Assembly: GCA_902362365.1 (NCBI GenBank)
Contig: CABIVQ010000032.1
Coordinates: 1 to 38,701 of the forward strand
Direction: 5' to 3'
DNA from: Clostridiaceae bacterium
GTDB taxonomy: Bacteria; Bacillota; Clostridia; Peptostreptococcales; Peptostreptococcaceae
DNA length: 38,701 bases
The position numbers and the translations under genes were made by a program. Positions 8,558 through 17,624 of the stretch are shown piece after piece (the stretch's first letter is position 1; each line of letters begins with the position of its first letter). A model generated the notes under the pieces. The model had not been told where the DNA came from and searched no databases. It saw only the letters and a program-made list of their open reading frames with translations.

Positions 8558-9475
8558 TTAGATCATACCTTTGTATCCTTTTAATAGTCTAATATAATGA
8601 CTAGATTCTCTAAGGACATGATCGGCAAGAAGTGGTAAAAATATTGATTTTATTTGGCAATCAATACTTCCTTTTGTTCCTGCTGTTTTGAATTCTTTTA
8701 ACTCTATAGTTTTGTTTAAAGTTTCATCTGTAACATTAGATATTGTTGCATCTGTCATTCTCTTTGCTTTTTCAATTAAGTTAGCAAAATCATTAGCAAA
8801 ATCATTTGAAGTATTAACTAAATCATTTTCAGATGGATCAAGTAATCCTCGAATAAATAATGCATGTTCCATCATAATTTGATCCCAAAATAATTCTGCA
8901 TCTCTAACATTATCACAATCAATATCTTGACCGTTCTCAAGGGCAACTACATAAGATTTATATAGTGTAGCTTCACGAGTTATGTGTTCAATAAGTAGAG
9001 GATAATTTGTTGTAAATAAATTGCAATTTAACATTTCACATAATACTTTTTTCTTGAAGTTAATAAGACCTTCGATTAATCTTATGGCGTTAGAATTAAG
9101 TTTTTGTACATAGTTTACTATTTCGCAACTAATATTCGTACTATATCCAGCTTGCAATTTTGATTCCATAATTGTTATATCTTTGTTTATTTCTATGCCT
9201 GTAAGACACTGTGTTTTATGTTCTGCATTTAGTGTATATTCTGTAAAAATTTCTCCTGAACTTAATACATGTGGCCTAATCATACAGTTGCTAACTGATA
9301 AGCTACATGATAAAAGTTTTTCAAATTCTCTTTTATAGTGATCTGCTATTTCAGCATATTTAGAATCCTTACATGTAAAACCAGCTTCTAAGAATAGAGA
9401 ATGTTCCTTCATAATCCTACCAAAAAATAAATGTAGCTCTAAAGATTGGACAACATACTTATTATCGTTTATCAT
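8558..9475 (-). CDS. DUF2935 family metal-binding helical protein
   Basis: A 305-residue soluble protein made of two similar halves, each predicted to form a four-helix bundle. The repeated signatures are RIMKEHSLFLEAGF with LLIEHITREATLY in the first half and DQIMMEHALFIRGLLDP with LLADHVLRESSHYIRLL in the second. The paired Glu-His positions in each (KEH, IEH, MEH, ADH) are the likely metal ligands and resemble ferritin-like or hemerythrin-like sites. The family is common in Clostridia and Bacilli, and its reaction is not established. AAGGGGTG precedes the ATG, and transcription ends at the strong hairpin at 8509. It is monocistronic. Confidence 0.88.
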   Translation of the reverse strand: MINDNKYVVQSLELHLFFGRIMKEHSLFLEAGFTCKDSKYAEIADHYKREFEKLLSCSLSVSNCMIRPHVLSSGEIFTEYTLNAEHKTQCLTGIEINKDITIMESKLQAGYSTNISCEIVNYVQKLNSNAIRLIEGLINFKKKVLCEMLNCNLFTTNYPLLIEHITREATLYKSYVVALENGQDIDCDNVRDAELFWDQIMMEHALFIRGLLDPSENDLVNTSNDFANDFANLIEKAKRMTDATISNVTDETLNKTIELKEFKTAGTKGSIDCQIKSIFLPLLADHVLRESSHYIRLLKGYKGMI

Positions 9476-9595
9476 AGATTCACCCCTTAAAAATACTCTA
9501 TACTACTATATGATTCAATTGTTATATATGTTCATAAATAGCAGACTATTTTCCTGGGCTACTGTTATGAGATTAGTATTTATAAATATAGCTTA

Positions 9596-11298
9596 TTATA
9601 TTTTCTCGTTTTGAAGATAATATAAACTATAAAAATATCCTTTAAGTTCAATTAGATCATTAAAACTACCTTTTTCAATTATCATACCATCTTTCATTAC
9701 TATTATTTCATCATAGGAAAGTAATATATTTTTTATAAGTTTATGAGTAACTACAACTAAAGTTAAATCATTAATAGATAATAATGAGGTTTCTAAATTA
9801 TAAGCAGTCTCATTATCTAAAGCAGACGTTGATTCATCTAAAATTAATATCTTAGTATCATTGATAAGTGAACGTGCAATAGCTATTCTTTGTTTTTCTC
9901 CACCAGATAATTTATTTCCATTTTCACCAACTAATGAATTGATACCATTAGGAAGTATTGATATTAAATTTGAAAGACCAGACCTTCCACAAACTTCCAG
10001 TATTTCATCATCACTATAATCTGCATAGAGTTTAATATTTTCTTTTATAGAATCATCAAACATAAAAACATTTTGTTGAATCATAGAAATATTTTTATAT
10101 AAATCATGACTAAGAATTTTTTGTAGGTTTTTATTATCAATTAAAATCTCACCATTATAGTTTTTGTAGTATCTCATAAGTAGCTTGGTTAACGTACTCT
10201 TACCAGAGCCACTTTCACCAACAATAGCATATTTTTTATTTTTTTCAAAGGTTAAGTTAATATTATTTAAAGCTTGTCGTTCATCTGAATAAGAAAAGTT
10301 TAGATTTTTTATTTCTATGTTTTTTCCAAATTTTTCTAGTGAAAGATCTTCGATTTCTTCAGAAGAATCACAAAGAATCTCATCAATTTTATCTACGATA
10401 AGTGATACAGATTTTATTTGGTTTATTAAAGAAATACTTGTCTTTACAGGACCTACAATATGAGTGCTAAGTTGGATAATTATTATTGCTGTACCTACAG
10501 AAATCTCTCCTTTATTCATGAGATAACCACCTAAAATTAGAACTCCTAGATAAATTGTTACACTAAAAGAAAGTGAAAAACCTTTGATTATTGATTCGAG
10601 AATAGAGCACTTTTTTTACTACTTTCAACTGCGGTAGAAGAATTTTTAAATATAGGATTTATTTTATGAGCGATGTTAAATCCTTTTATTACTTCAAATC
10701 CAGAAAATAAATCTTTAGTAACAGAAGTAATATTTTCTAAATTATTAGAAAAGTTATTTCTTTCAACTACTAATTTTTTTGAAAGTGCATTAGGTATTAC
10801 AAAACCTAATGTACCAAATATTGATATAAATATTACAATAGTTGGACTTATAGAAAATAAAAATATTATAGAGATTGTAAAGGATATAAAAGACGAAATA
10901 ACTTGGAAAATATTATTTAGTAGACTATCCTAAATTATTTTTAAATCGTTATAAAGAATAGATATGTATTTGCCACTATTATCTAGAGCAAAATCTTTTA
11001 TATCTTTATTAATTATTTTAGAAAAAATATCTGTTCTAAGATAGTTTACAGTATTTTTTATATATGATGACATAACATATCCATCTATATATTCTGTGAT
11101 GAATAAGATTATTATAAGTGCAATACTTGTTAATATGATTGGTACAAACTTATGCGTTTCACCATTTGCAAAAATATCAACTATAAATCCCATTATAAAG
11201 TCAAAAGCTATAACTGATAAAGCCGCTAAGGATATAGTAACTATCCTGTCAAAAAATAAGAGTTTGTATTTAAAAATATACTTCCAAAACTTTTTCAT
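9596..11298 (-). pseudogene. Broken ABC exporter (fused permease-ATPase)
   Basis: One gene of about 567 codons for a type I ABC exporter half-transporter, disrupted twice. Codons 1-122 are the first membrane helices (KKFWKYIFKYKLLFF...) ending ILYNDLKII, followed by TAG at 10930-10932 where homologues have Glu (a GAG-to-TAG change fits) and then resuming in frame as DSLLNNIFQVISS. The second lesion is in a run of seven A on the minus strand (10612-10618): eight would keep the frame into SILESIIKGFSLSFSV and on into MNKGEISVG. The ATPase part (9596-10519) is intact: Walker A GESGSGKS, signature LSGGEKQR, Walker B ILILDEST, and an H-loop in VVTHKL. GGAGGT precedes the ATG at 11298. The substrate is unknown; peptide or drug export is usual for the family. 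Confidence 0.9.
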
Positions 11299-11578
11299 AA
11301 TACCTCCATTTTTGTTAAAATATTATTTTATTGAAAAGAATAATAGATACTAAAAAATAACTTCCCTTTATTCTTAAATCTCAATAATTTATCACTTACT
11401 ATATAATTATATATAAAATTTTGGTTATTACAAAATGTTTTGAGCAAACAAGGCTTAAATTAAGATATCACTTTTATTTAAATATACAGAACTTCTAAAT
11501 GATTGTAAAAATTATACATATGATTTAAAAATTGATATAATTAAATAGAGATAAATAACAACCAAGGGGGAAAGATAG

Positions 11579-12664
11579 ATGGGGTTTAAACTTCCAAGAT
11601 ACAATCATCCAAATTTTAGTGAAGAAATATTTGTATCTGCACCAAATGCAGAGTATAAGCTAGTTGAAAAAGATAAAGTAGCACCGGACAATTATCATGC
11701 AATGTCTATATTTCCAGAATACTTCAAAATAAACGGAGAATGGATATTAGCTGAAGAAACAAGAATGGATTGTGTTCCAAGAATTAACTCTGAAGGAAAA
11801 ATAGAAATAGTAGAATTTAGGGCTTTAAGAGTTGGAGATAAAGTAATTGTAGGTAGGACAGAAGATGCTAGTGAGGGGATATACTTACATGCATCAGGAT
11901 TTGAAAAAGAAGTGCAAGATAATGACGTTTTTGCTTTTAGAGGAGGAAGGTCAAGAGAAACTTCTCAGACTATGGATTATGACAAATTATATGAACTTTT
12001 AAAACACGAAAAAGAAAATGGATATGTAGTTTGGGTAATGGGTCCAGCTGCAGTATTTTCAGAAGGCGCTAGAAATTCTCTGACTAAGTTAATAAATTCT
12101 GGATACGTTGATGCATTTTTAGGTGGAAATGCAGTAGCAACTCATGACTTAGAAGCTGGAATATATCACACTGCATTAGGACAAGATATATACACTCAAG
12201 AATCTATAAGAAATGGTCACTACTGCCATTTAGATTTATTAAATAAAGCAAGAAAATATGGTTCAGTAGAAAAATTAATAGAAGAAGAGAATATAACTTC
12301 TGGATTAATTCAATCATGTTATAAAAATAATGTGCCAGTAGTATTAGGCGGATCTATAAGAGATGATGGGCCTCTTCCAATAGTAATAGGAGATGTATAC
12401 GAAGCACAAGATGAAATGAGAAAACATATAAGAAAAGCAACCACAGTAATATGTATGGCAACTCAATTACATACAATAGCTACTGGTAATATGACACCAT
12501 CATTTAGGGTAGTTGATGGTGAAATAAGACCATTATACTTTTATACAATAGATACTTCAGAGTTTGCTGTTAATAAATTAAGAGATAGAGGAAGTCTAGA
12601 GGTTATCACTATGATTTCTAATGCTCAAGACTTTTTACAAAGATTAGCTGATAATTTGGAGTAA
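11579..12664 (+). CDS. TIGR00300-type ornithine cyclodeaminase-like protein
   Basis: A 361-residue protein matching the family known as LOR/SDH-type or archaeal-type ornithine cyclodeaminase, also the C-terminal half of cyanobacterial AgrE/ArgZ. The family converts ornithine to proline plus ammonia using a nucleotide cofactor (reported for some members as NAD or a nickel-pincer nucleotide). The C-terminal Rossmann-like half carries the family signatures: VMGPAAVFSEGARNSL, GYVDAFLGGNAVATHDLEA, ALGQDI, VPVVLGGSIRDDGPLP, VYEAQDEMRKH, ATQLHTIATGNM and the final DRGSLEVITMISNAQDFL. The N-terminal ~130 residues contain the FEKEVQDNDVFAFRGGRSRETS region. AAGGGGGAAAG precedes the ATG. It is a single gene closed by the hairpin at 12685. 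Assignment to the family is firm; the exact substrate is inferred. Confidence 0.8.
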   Translation: MGFKLPRYNHPNFSEEIFVSAPNAEYKLVEKDKVAPDNYHAMSIFPEYFKINGEWILAEETRMDCVPRINSEGKIEIVEFRALRVGDKVIVGRTEDASEGIYLHASGFEKEVQDNDVFAFRGGRSRETSQTMDYDKLYELLKHEKENGYVVWVMGPAAVFSEGARNSLTKLINSGYVDAFLGGNAVATHDLEAGIYHTALGQDIYTQESIRNGHYCHLDLLNKARKYGSVEKLIEEENITSGLIQSCYKNNVPVVLGGSIRDDGPLPIVIGDVYEAQDEMRKHIRKATTVICMATQLHTIATGNMTPSFRVVDGEIRPLYFYTIDTSEFAVNKLRDRGSLEVITMISNAQDFLQRLADNLE

Positions 12665-12684
12665 TTATAGATAGCATTATAGGT

Positions 12685-12724
12685 AAATGAGCAATTAAGT
12701 AAATGAATTCTTGATTGCTCATTT
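12685..12724 (+). terminator. Intrinsic terminator
   Basis: AAATGAGCAATTAAG (12685-12699) pairs with CTTGATTGCTCATTT (12710-12724) over 15 bp with one G-T pair, followed by ATTTTG. It ends the cyclodeaminase-like gene. Confidence 0.8.
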
Positions 12725-12817
12725 ATTTTGCAAAAATTGTGATTTTAATAAACTATTTGTCAAAATTATCATATTATATATTGATCGCAATGTTTACTAT
12801 AAAGGAGAATAGACGTT

Positions 12818-13477
12818 ATGCAAAGTAGGAACTCGAGTAATTATAAAGGAATAGATGTAAGCCATTGGTTAGGAAATATTGACTATAAAAGTGTTTTGGA
12901 AAGTGGAGTTGATATAGTTTATATAAAGGCTAGTGAAGGGAAAAGTTATATAGATCCAATGCTTCATACTAATTATATAAATGCGAAATCTCAAGGATTA
13001 CTAATTGGATTTTATCATTTTTTAGAGCAAGTAGTGAATCAGATGCAATTGCAGAAGCTCATCATTTTGTAAATACAATTAAAAGTTATAAATCAAATTG
13101 TAGATTGGCTTTAGATATAGAAGTTAATAATGGATTAAACAAATCTACTATCACAAACCTATGCATAAAATTTTTAGAAGAAGTTAAAAAACTTACTGAT
13201 ATAGATGTTGTTATATACACATATACTTCTTTGTATAAAAGGAAATTTTAACAAAAAAATTAATATTTATCCTTTATGGATAGCGCATTATGGAGTAAGT
13301 ACGCCTGATAACAATGGTATATGGGATAATTGGATAGGATTTCAGTATTCAGAATCTGGTAGTGTAAGAGGTATTCCAGGCAAAGTTGATTTGGATGAAT
13401 TTACATCAGGTATATTATTAAAGGATAATGATTCTTTTAACGAAAAGTCAATTAATATAAATAATAAAATACTCTAG
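12818..13477 (+). pseudogene. Broken GH25 lysozyme
   Basis: A GH25 muramidase of about 220 codons with no signal peptide, as in phage or cytosolic endolysins. The family motifs are present: YKGIDVSHWLGNIDY with the catalytic Asp, IYIKASEG-type VYIKASEG, LALDIEVNNG, and FQYSESGSVRGIPGKVDLDEF at the end. Two frameshifts split it. A run of six T at about 13017-13023 is one short of the frame that gives YHFFRASSESDAIAEAHHF. Near 13230 one extra base separates VVIYTYTS from IKGNFNKKINIYPLWIAHYG. AAAGGAG precedes the ATG. The two shifts cancel, so the ends share a frame, but the middle third is lost. Confidence 0.88.
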
Positions 13478-13497
13478 TTATAAGGCTAGAGTATTTT
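13466..13497. terminator. Bidirectional terminator between convergent genes
   Basis: AAAATACTCTAG (13466-13477) pairs perfectly with CTAGAGTATTTT (13486-13497) around an 8-base loop. The lysozyme stop codon lies inside the left arm. The T-rich arms serve both the lysozyme remnant and the minus-strand Fe-S gene. Confidence 0.8.
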
Positions 13498-13506
13498 ATT
13501 ATTTAA

Positions 13507-13806
13507 TTATCTTTGATTATCTATTATATTATTTATTAGTCCTTTGCATCTACCACAACCAGTACCTGCTGTAGTAGCTTCAGAAACTTTTTCAACAGTA
13601 TCAGCTCCATTTTTAACAGCTTTTGCGACTTCTTCAACTGATACATTTTTACATCTACATGCATTTTCGAGGATTGCCTGTATTTCTTGTGCATGATTAT
13701 CATCTTCAACAGTTATATTAGTCATATTTTCTATATCTTCTATAGTTCGAGCACCGTTTGCCATTGCATTTCTTATTTTTATGTAATCGTCAGTTATTAT
13801 AGCCAT
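13507..13806 (-). CDS. BFD-like [2Fe-2S]-binding domain protein
   Basis: A 99-residue protein with a C-terminal BFD-like 2Fe-2S domain. The ligands are Cys50-x-Cys52 (NACRCKNVS) and Cys84-x2-Cys87 (GTGCGRCKG), 31 residues apart, the normal pattern for the bacterioferritin-associated ferredoxin fold. The N-terminal half is another helical repeat (IRNAMANGARTIEDIENMTNI) that resembles the BFD helices (AKAVKNGADTVEKVSEAT) but has lost its cysteines, so the protein is a degenerate tandem of the same fold. The frame is open further upstream, but GGAGG sits just before ATG 13806, so that start is used. The role is probably electron transfer or iron sensing; the partner is unknown. Confidence 0.85.
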   Translation of the reverse strand: MAIITDDYIKIRNAMANGARTIEDIENMTNITVEDDNHAQEIQAILENACRCKNVSVEEVAKAVKNGADTVEKVSEATTAGTGCGRCKGLINNIIDNQR

Positions 13807-14014
13807 TATTTTACCTCCATAATTTTGTTTATTTACTGAGTTACTAACTGTATTATTTTGTGTCACTTTTTAGATAATATTCAATGTAATTTAAATAGAA
13901 GAAATAATAGTAAATTTACTCATAAAAATTATTTAATATAACTACTTACATTGAATGTATAAATGTTTTCCTGTATATTTTAAAGTATGATATGAATAAA
14001 TAGGAGAGAATAGT

Positions 14015-14281
14015 ATGTTAAAAAGGAATATTAAGGTTGGAAATAAATCAGGCTTACATGCAAGAATGATTACTTCATTTGTAAAAAAAGTATCAAGATA
14101 TAAGTCACAAATTTTTATAAGTAAGGGAAGTGCAAAAATTAATGCAAAAAGTATAATGGGACTTTGTAGCATAGGCATAAGTGAAGGAGACATGTTAGAA
14201 ATAGAAGTTAGCGGAGTAGATGAGGAAGTAGCTATGGCGGAAATAATTAAATATGTAAAGGAAATTGGTAAAAATAGATAG
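14015..14281 (+). CDS. HPr-family phosphocarrier paralogue
   Basis: An 88-residue HPr-like protein. His15 (SGLHARMIT) is the residue phosphorylated by PEP via enzyme I, and Ser46 (NAKSIMGL) is the HPr-kinase site. The family motif HARP is altered to HARM: Pro18, which caps the first helix next to the active site, is Met. Residue 12 is Ser and the downstream GISEGDMLEIEVSG segment is normal. No ptsI, hprK or sugar PTS genes lie nearby, so this is probably a second HPr (or a Crh-like regulator that has kept His15) rather than the general ptsH. AGGAGA precedes the ATG. It is monocistronic with its stop codon in the terminator stem. Confidence 0.88.
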   Translation: MLKRNIKVGNKSGLHARMITSFVKKVSRYKSQIFISKGSAKINAKSIMGLCSIGISEGDMLEIEVSGVDEEVAMAEIIKYVKEIGKNR

Positions 14282-14300
14282 CTATAAAGCTATCTATTTT
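14273..14300 (+). terminator. Terminator of the HPr gene
   Basis: AATAGATAGCT (14273-14283) pairs with AGCTATCTATT (14288-14298) around ATAA, followed by TTTT. The stop codon overlaps the left arm. Confidence 0.85.
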
Positions 14301-14593
14301 TTAGTTTTACTTTAATTAGATATTAATTACAATAATTATTTATTATAGATAAATATAAAAACTAATAAGTGTGACTGTTAATAGTTAAAAAGAAAGGATA
14401 AGTAGTAGTCTATATATTAAAAAGTAAAAAAATTAGAAAATACTATTTATAAAAATCGATAACCATGATAAATTAAGTATAACAAATTTATATAGTATCT
14501 TTAAATCAGTTCAGAGAAACTGGCAAGGATTTCGGCAGAATAAAATTAAGTAAGATTAAGATTAATTATATAAAGTTTAATGAAAATTAAAGT
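14282..14593. other. Gap where the codB N-terminus and promoter should be
   Basis: About 310 AT-rich bases between the HPr terminator and the first codB codons. No CodB-like peptide could be read in any frame, so the first half of the permease gene appears deleted rather than merely frameshifted. The stretch around 14505-14545 has weak T-box-like words but no convincing structure. Confidence 0.45.
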
Positions 14594-15225
14594 GGTGGTA
14601 CACTAACACCAGACTTTACAAGATTCTCAAATAGCAAAAAACAGCAGTAAGCACTACTGTAATAGCATTTTTAATAGGGAATTCTTTAATGTTAGCATTT
14701 GATGCAATCGGAGCTATGGCAACAGGACATGCTGATATATCTGAAGTAATGTTTGCACAAGGGTTAATAATAACAGCAATAATAATACTAGGTCTTAATA
14801 TATGGACAACTAACGACAATGCTTTATATGGGTCAGGACTTGGATTTGCAAATATAACAAAGCAACCAAAAAGTAGAATGGTTATAATAAATGGTGTTGT
14901 AGGTACCTTACTTGCAATATTCTTATACAATAACTTTATGGCATGGTTAAATATGTTAAATTCATTTATACCAGTAACAGGAGCAGTAATAATAGCTGAT
15001 TACTTCATAATAAATAAAAGAAAATATGCAGATTTTAAAACTGTAAGATTTAAAACTGTAAATATAAATGCTGTAATAGCATGGTTAGCAGGAGTTGTAG
15101 GAGCTTATACAATACCTGGAATAACACCTGTAAACTCAGTAGCTACGGCAATAGTAACTTATGTGGTTTTAACTAAATTATCTTCTAAAAAAGGACAAGA
15201 ATTAGAAGATAAGATAGCTGCATAA
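14594..15225 (+). pseudogene. codB: 5'-truncated cytosine permease
   Basis: This is the C-terminal half of a CodB-type cytosine permease (NCS1 family, normally about 420 residues, 12 membrane helices). It begins abruptly with GGTLTPDFTRFSNSKK, a family signature loop, then needs one extra A in the run at 14636-14641 to continue as KTAVSTTVIAFLIGNSLML. From there about 195 codons are intact (IWTTNDNALYGSGLGFANITK, PVTGAVIIADYFIINKRKY, several hydrophobic helices). The first ~220 codons are missing. It lies 55 bases upstream of codA, the normal codBA order, so this was a cytosine uptake and deamination operon that is now dead. Confidence 0.9.
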
Positions 15226-15280
15226 TTAAATTTAAATAAAGAAATTTGAAAATAGCTTTTAGTATCTTAGGAGGATAAAT

Positions 15281-16542
15281 ATATTAATAAAAAATGCAAA
15301 ATTAAGAAATAATGACAACTTAGTAGATATATTAATAGAAAATGGAATAATAACTAAAATTGAAGCTAATATAGATATTCAAAATGAAGAAGTTATAGAT
15401 GCAAATTGATTTTTAATTGTTCCACCATTTATAGAACCTCATATCCACTTAGATACAACATTAACAGCTGGTGAGCCAAAGTGGAATGAAAGTGGAACTT
15501 TATTTGAAGGAATAGAGCGTTGGTCAGAAAGAAAAGAGTTTTTAAGTATAGAAGATGTAAAAACAAGGGCAAGAAAAGCTATAACATGGCGAGTTGCTAA
15601 CGGAATACAATTTATAAGAACTCACGTAGACACTACTGACCCTGAGTTAACAGCAATGAAAGCTATGATAGAATTAAGAGAAGAATTAAAAGACTATGTA
15701 ACTTTACAAATAGTGCTTTTCCACAAGAAGGTATACTTTCATATCCTAATGGGCTTGAACTGTTAGAGGAATCATTAAAGCTTGGAGCAGATGTAGTAGG
15801 ATCTATCCCTCACTTTAAATTTACAAGGGAGTATGGAGTAGAAAGTATAAATAAGATGATTGAACTTGCTAAAAAGTATGATGTATTAGTAGATGTTCAC
15901 TGTGATGAAATAGATGATTAACAATATATATTCATAGAAGTACTTGCAGCTAGAGCTTATGAAAATAACATGGGGCATAAAGTTACAGCAAGTCATACAA
16001 CAGCTATGCACTCATACAACGTAGCATACACTTATAAATTATTTAGACTTTTAAAAATGAGCGGAATAAACTTCATAGCAAATTCACTTGTAAATATACA
16101 TCTTCAAGGTAGGTTTGATACTTATCCAAAAAGAAGAGGTATAACAAGAGTAAAGGAAATGGTAGAAGCAGGAATAAATGTATGCTTTGGTCATGATGAT
16201 ATAGTTGATCCTTGGAATCCAATGGGAACAGGTAATATGTTACAAGTTCTTCATATGGGACTTCATGTATGTCAAATGATGGGATACAGTCAAATAAATG
16301 AATCAATAGATTTGATAACAAACAATAGTGCAAGAACACTTAATATACAAGATAAGTATGGAATAAAAGTTGGAAAGCCAGGAAATATGATAATACTACC
16401 TGCTGAAAATGGATATGATGCTATAAGAAGACAAGTACCAGTATATTACTCAATAAGAGAAGGTAGAGTTATAGCACATACTACTTTAAGTGAAACAACT
16501 ATAGATTTTGGAGAAAAAGAAGTAGTAGATTTTAAAAAGTAA
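15281..16542 (+). pseudogene. codA: Broken cytosine deaminase
   Basis: A full-length CodA reading frame of about 420 codons (amidohydrolase superfamily; cytosine to uracil plus ammonia) with four lesions. The start after TAGGAGG is ATA (15281) where ATG is expected. TGA at 15407 replaces the Gly of DANGFLIVPP. One G is missing near 15715, splitting LQIV from [16 protein letters not shown] at 15919 replaces the Glu of HCDEIDDEQSRF. Between these the family motifs are clear: [12 protein letters not shown] (metal-binding HxH), [42 protein letters not shown] and [19 protein letters not shown]. The intact last 190 codons (15970-16542) have no ribosome site. The terminator at 16544 remains good. 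Confidence 0.95.
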
Positions 16543-16543
16543 T

Positions 16544-16588
16544 AAAAAGCTGTTCTAAATGATGGTAATCATTTAGAACAGCTTTTTT
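16544..16588 (+). terminator. Terminator of the former codBA operon
   Basis: A 19-bp stem AAAAGCTGTTCTAAATGAT/ATCATTTAGAACAGCTTTT around GGTA, followed by TT. It is very strong and undamaged. Confidence 0.9.
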
Positions 16589-16671
16589 AACTACAATGAG
16601 ATTATATCTTAAACAAGTTTAATTAATAATGATTTTACATAAAATATTAAAAAACTAATCGAGGTATAAAT

Positions 16672-17061
16672 ATGAAAGATATAGATTTAATTAACAAAAT
16701 TTACAAAATATCAGATAAACATAATGTTATATTAAAAGGACATATAATAATTAGTAGAAATACAAATGTTATACTATTTGCACATTATTGTAAGAGTACT
16801 TTATTTTATAAAGATTTTTTTAATGTATCAAAAGATGTATTAAATGTAAATAAAATGGCAAATAAAAATCTAAAAGAAGCTAAGAAAATAATAAAAAATG
16901 CAGGATATAAGAAAGTATGGGCTAAAGGTATATTTTCAGTTTATGGAGACTTAAGGCCGTTAGCTGTAGAAGCTAACTTTGGGAAGTGGGGAAACAATGG
17001 CATCATTGTCAATGATAAATATGGAAGTGATTTTCTAATAAGTGCAATATTTTATAAATAG
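16672..17061 (+). CDS. Hypothetical protein, 129 residues
   Basis: I do not recognise this protein. It is soluble, basic (many Lys) and has a mixed alpha/beta pattern with no signal peptide or membrane segment. The best-defined parts are a helical stretch NKNLKEAKKIIKNAGYKKVWAKGIF and a C-terminal part rich in Gly and Asn (FGKWGNNGIIVNDKYGSDF). A GAGGT ribosome site lies 8-10 bases before the ATG, and codon use is like its neighbours, so it is probably real. It stands alone between the dead codBA operon and another broken ORF. Confidence 0.6.
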   Translation: MKDIDLINKIYKISDKHNVILKGHIIISRNTNVILFAHYCKSTLFYKDFFNVSKDVLNVNKMANKNLKEAKKIIKNAGYKKVWAKGIFSVYGDLRPLAVEANFGKWGNNGIIVNDKYGSDFLISAIFYK

Positions 17062-17192
17062 ACTATATACATATATTAAATCATGTATACCTTAATAATA
17101 AAAAACTTAAATTATACTAATAATTAAAAATAACAAGTAATATAAAGGGAGGTGGGATATATCAATTAATAAAGGAGTAGCATAATAAATCT

Positions 17193-17445
17193 ATGGCGCT
17201 AACTTTAAACATAGATAAGTATATAAGTAATTTAAATAATATTATCAAAGATGGAAAAATTAATAGATTTTTTAACTATAATATAAATTTAAAAAAACAC
17301 AGGAGAATTTAGTATACAAAAAGACTTATTAACAGAAAATAAGGCACTAATTAAACAAAGGATAAGAAAACCTAGTATACTTGAAAAGTTATTTAAAAGT
17401 TATAAATTAAGATATATGAAAGTATCAAGATTAATGTCATATTAA
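17193..17445 (+). pseudogene. Small broken ORF of unknown family
   Basis: From ATG 17193 the frame reads MALTLNIDKYISNLNNIIKD and on to NLKK, then ends early at a TAG near 17307-17309. Shifting by one base just after the A7 run at 17291-17297 gives a further 48 codons, TGEFSIQKDLLTENKALIK to KVSRLMSY, with the same composition. A single frameshift in a roughly 83-codon gene is the simplest view. AAAGGAG lies 15 bases before the ATG. No family is recognised. The rest of the 17062-17624 stretch holds only the terminator at 17550. Confidence 0.4.
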
Positions 17446-17549
17446 CCTTGGTACTTTACATATTAACAAGAAAGTTTTAATGATTTTTCGAGAACTTTAA
17501 AAAAAGTTGTAAAATCGTTTAAACTCTATAATAAATATAAATTGCTAAA

Positions 17550-17621
17550 AAATAAATAAAAAAGAACTGCTACATGGTAATTCGAAAATTGTCTATGCGA
17601 CAGCACCATTTTTTATTTATT
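17550..17621. terminator. Bidirectional terminator (imperfect hairpin)
   Basis: AATAAATAAAAAA (17550-17562) pairs with TTTTTTATTTATT (17609-17621), extended by TGCT/AGCA. It lies 3 bases beyond the stop of the minus-strand gene at 17625 and faces the small broken ORF. Confidence 0.6.
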
Positions 17622-17624
17622 AAA

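Noticed and set aside
3583..8560. Search for direct or inverted repeats marking ends of a mobile element around the recombinase pair.
   Set aside because: None longer than chance was seen by eye on the two flanks; ends need a comparison with an empty site.
10673..10933. Plus-strand open frame of 86 codons opposite the ABC exporter.
   Set aside because: It is antisense to readable exporter coding sequence (NNIFQVISSFISF, VIPNALSKKL), so it is a shadow.
14460..14605. T-box-like words (a CAGAGA followed some 75 bases later by GGTGGTAC) upstream of codB.
   Set aside because: The GGTGGTACA is exactly codB coding sequence (Gly-Gly-Thr), the specifier-stem pattern is not convincing, and no aminoacyl-tRNA or amino acid gene follows.
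14616..14930. Minus-strand open frame of 104 codons over codB.
   Set aside because: The plus strand reads as CodB with family motifs; the minus frame has no ribosome site or recognisable protein.
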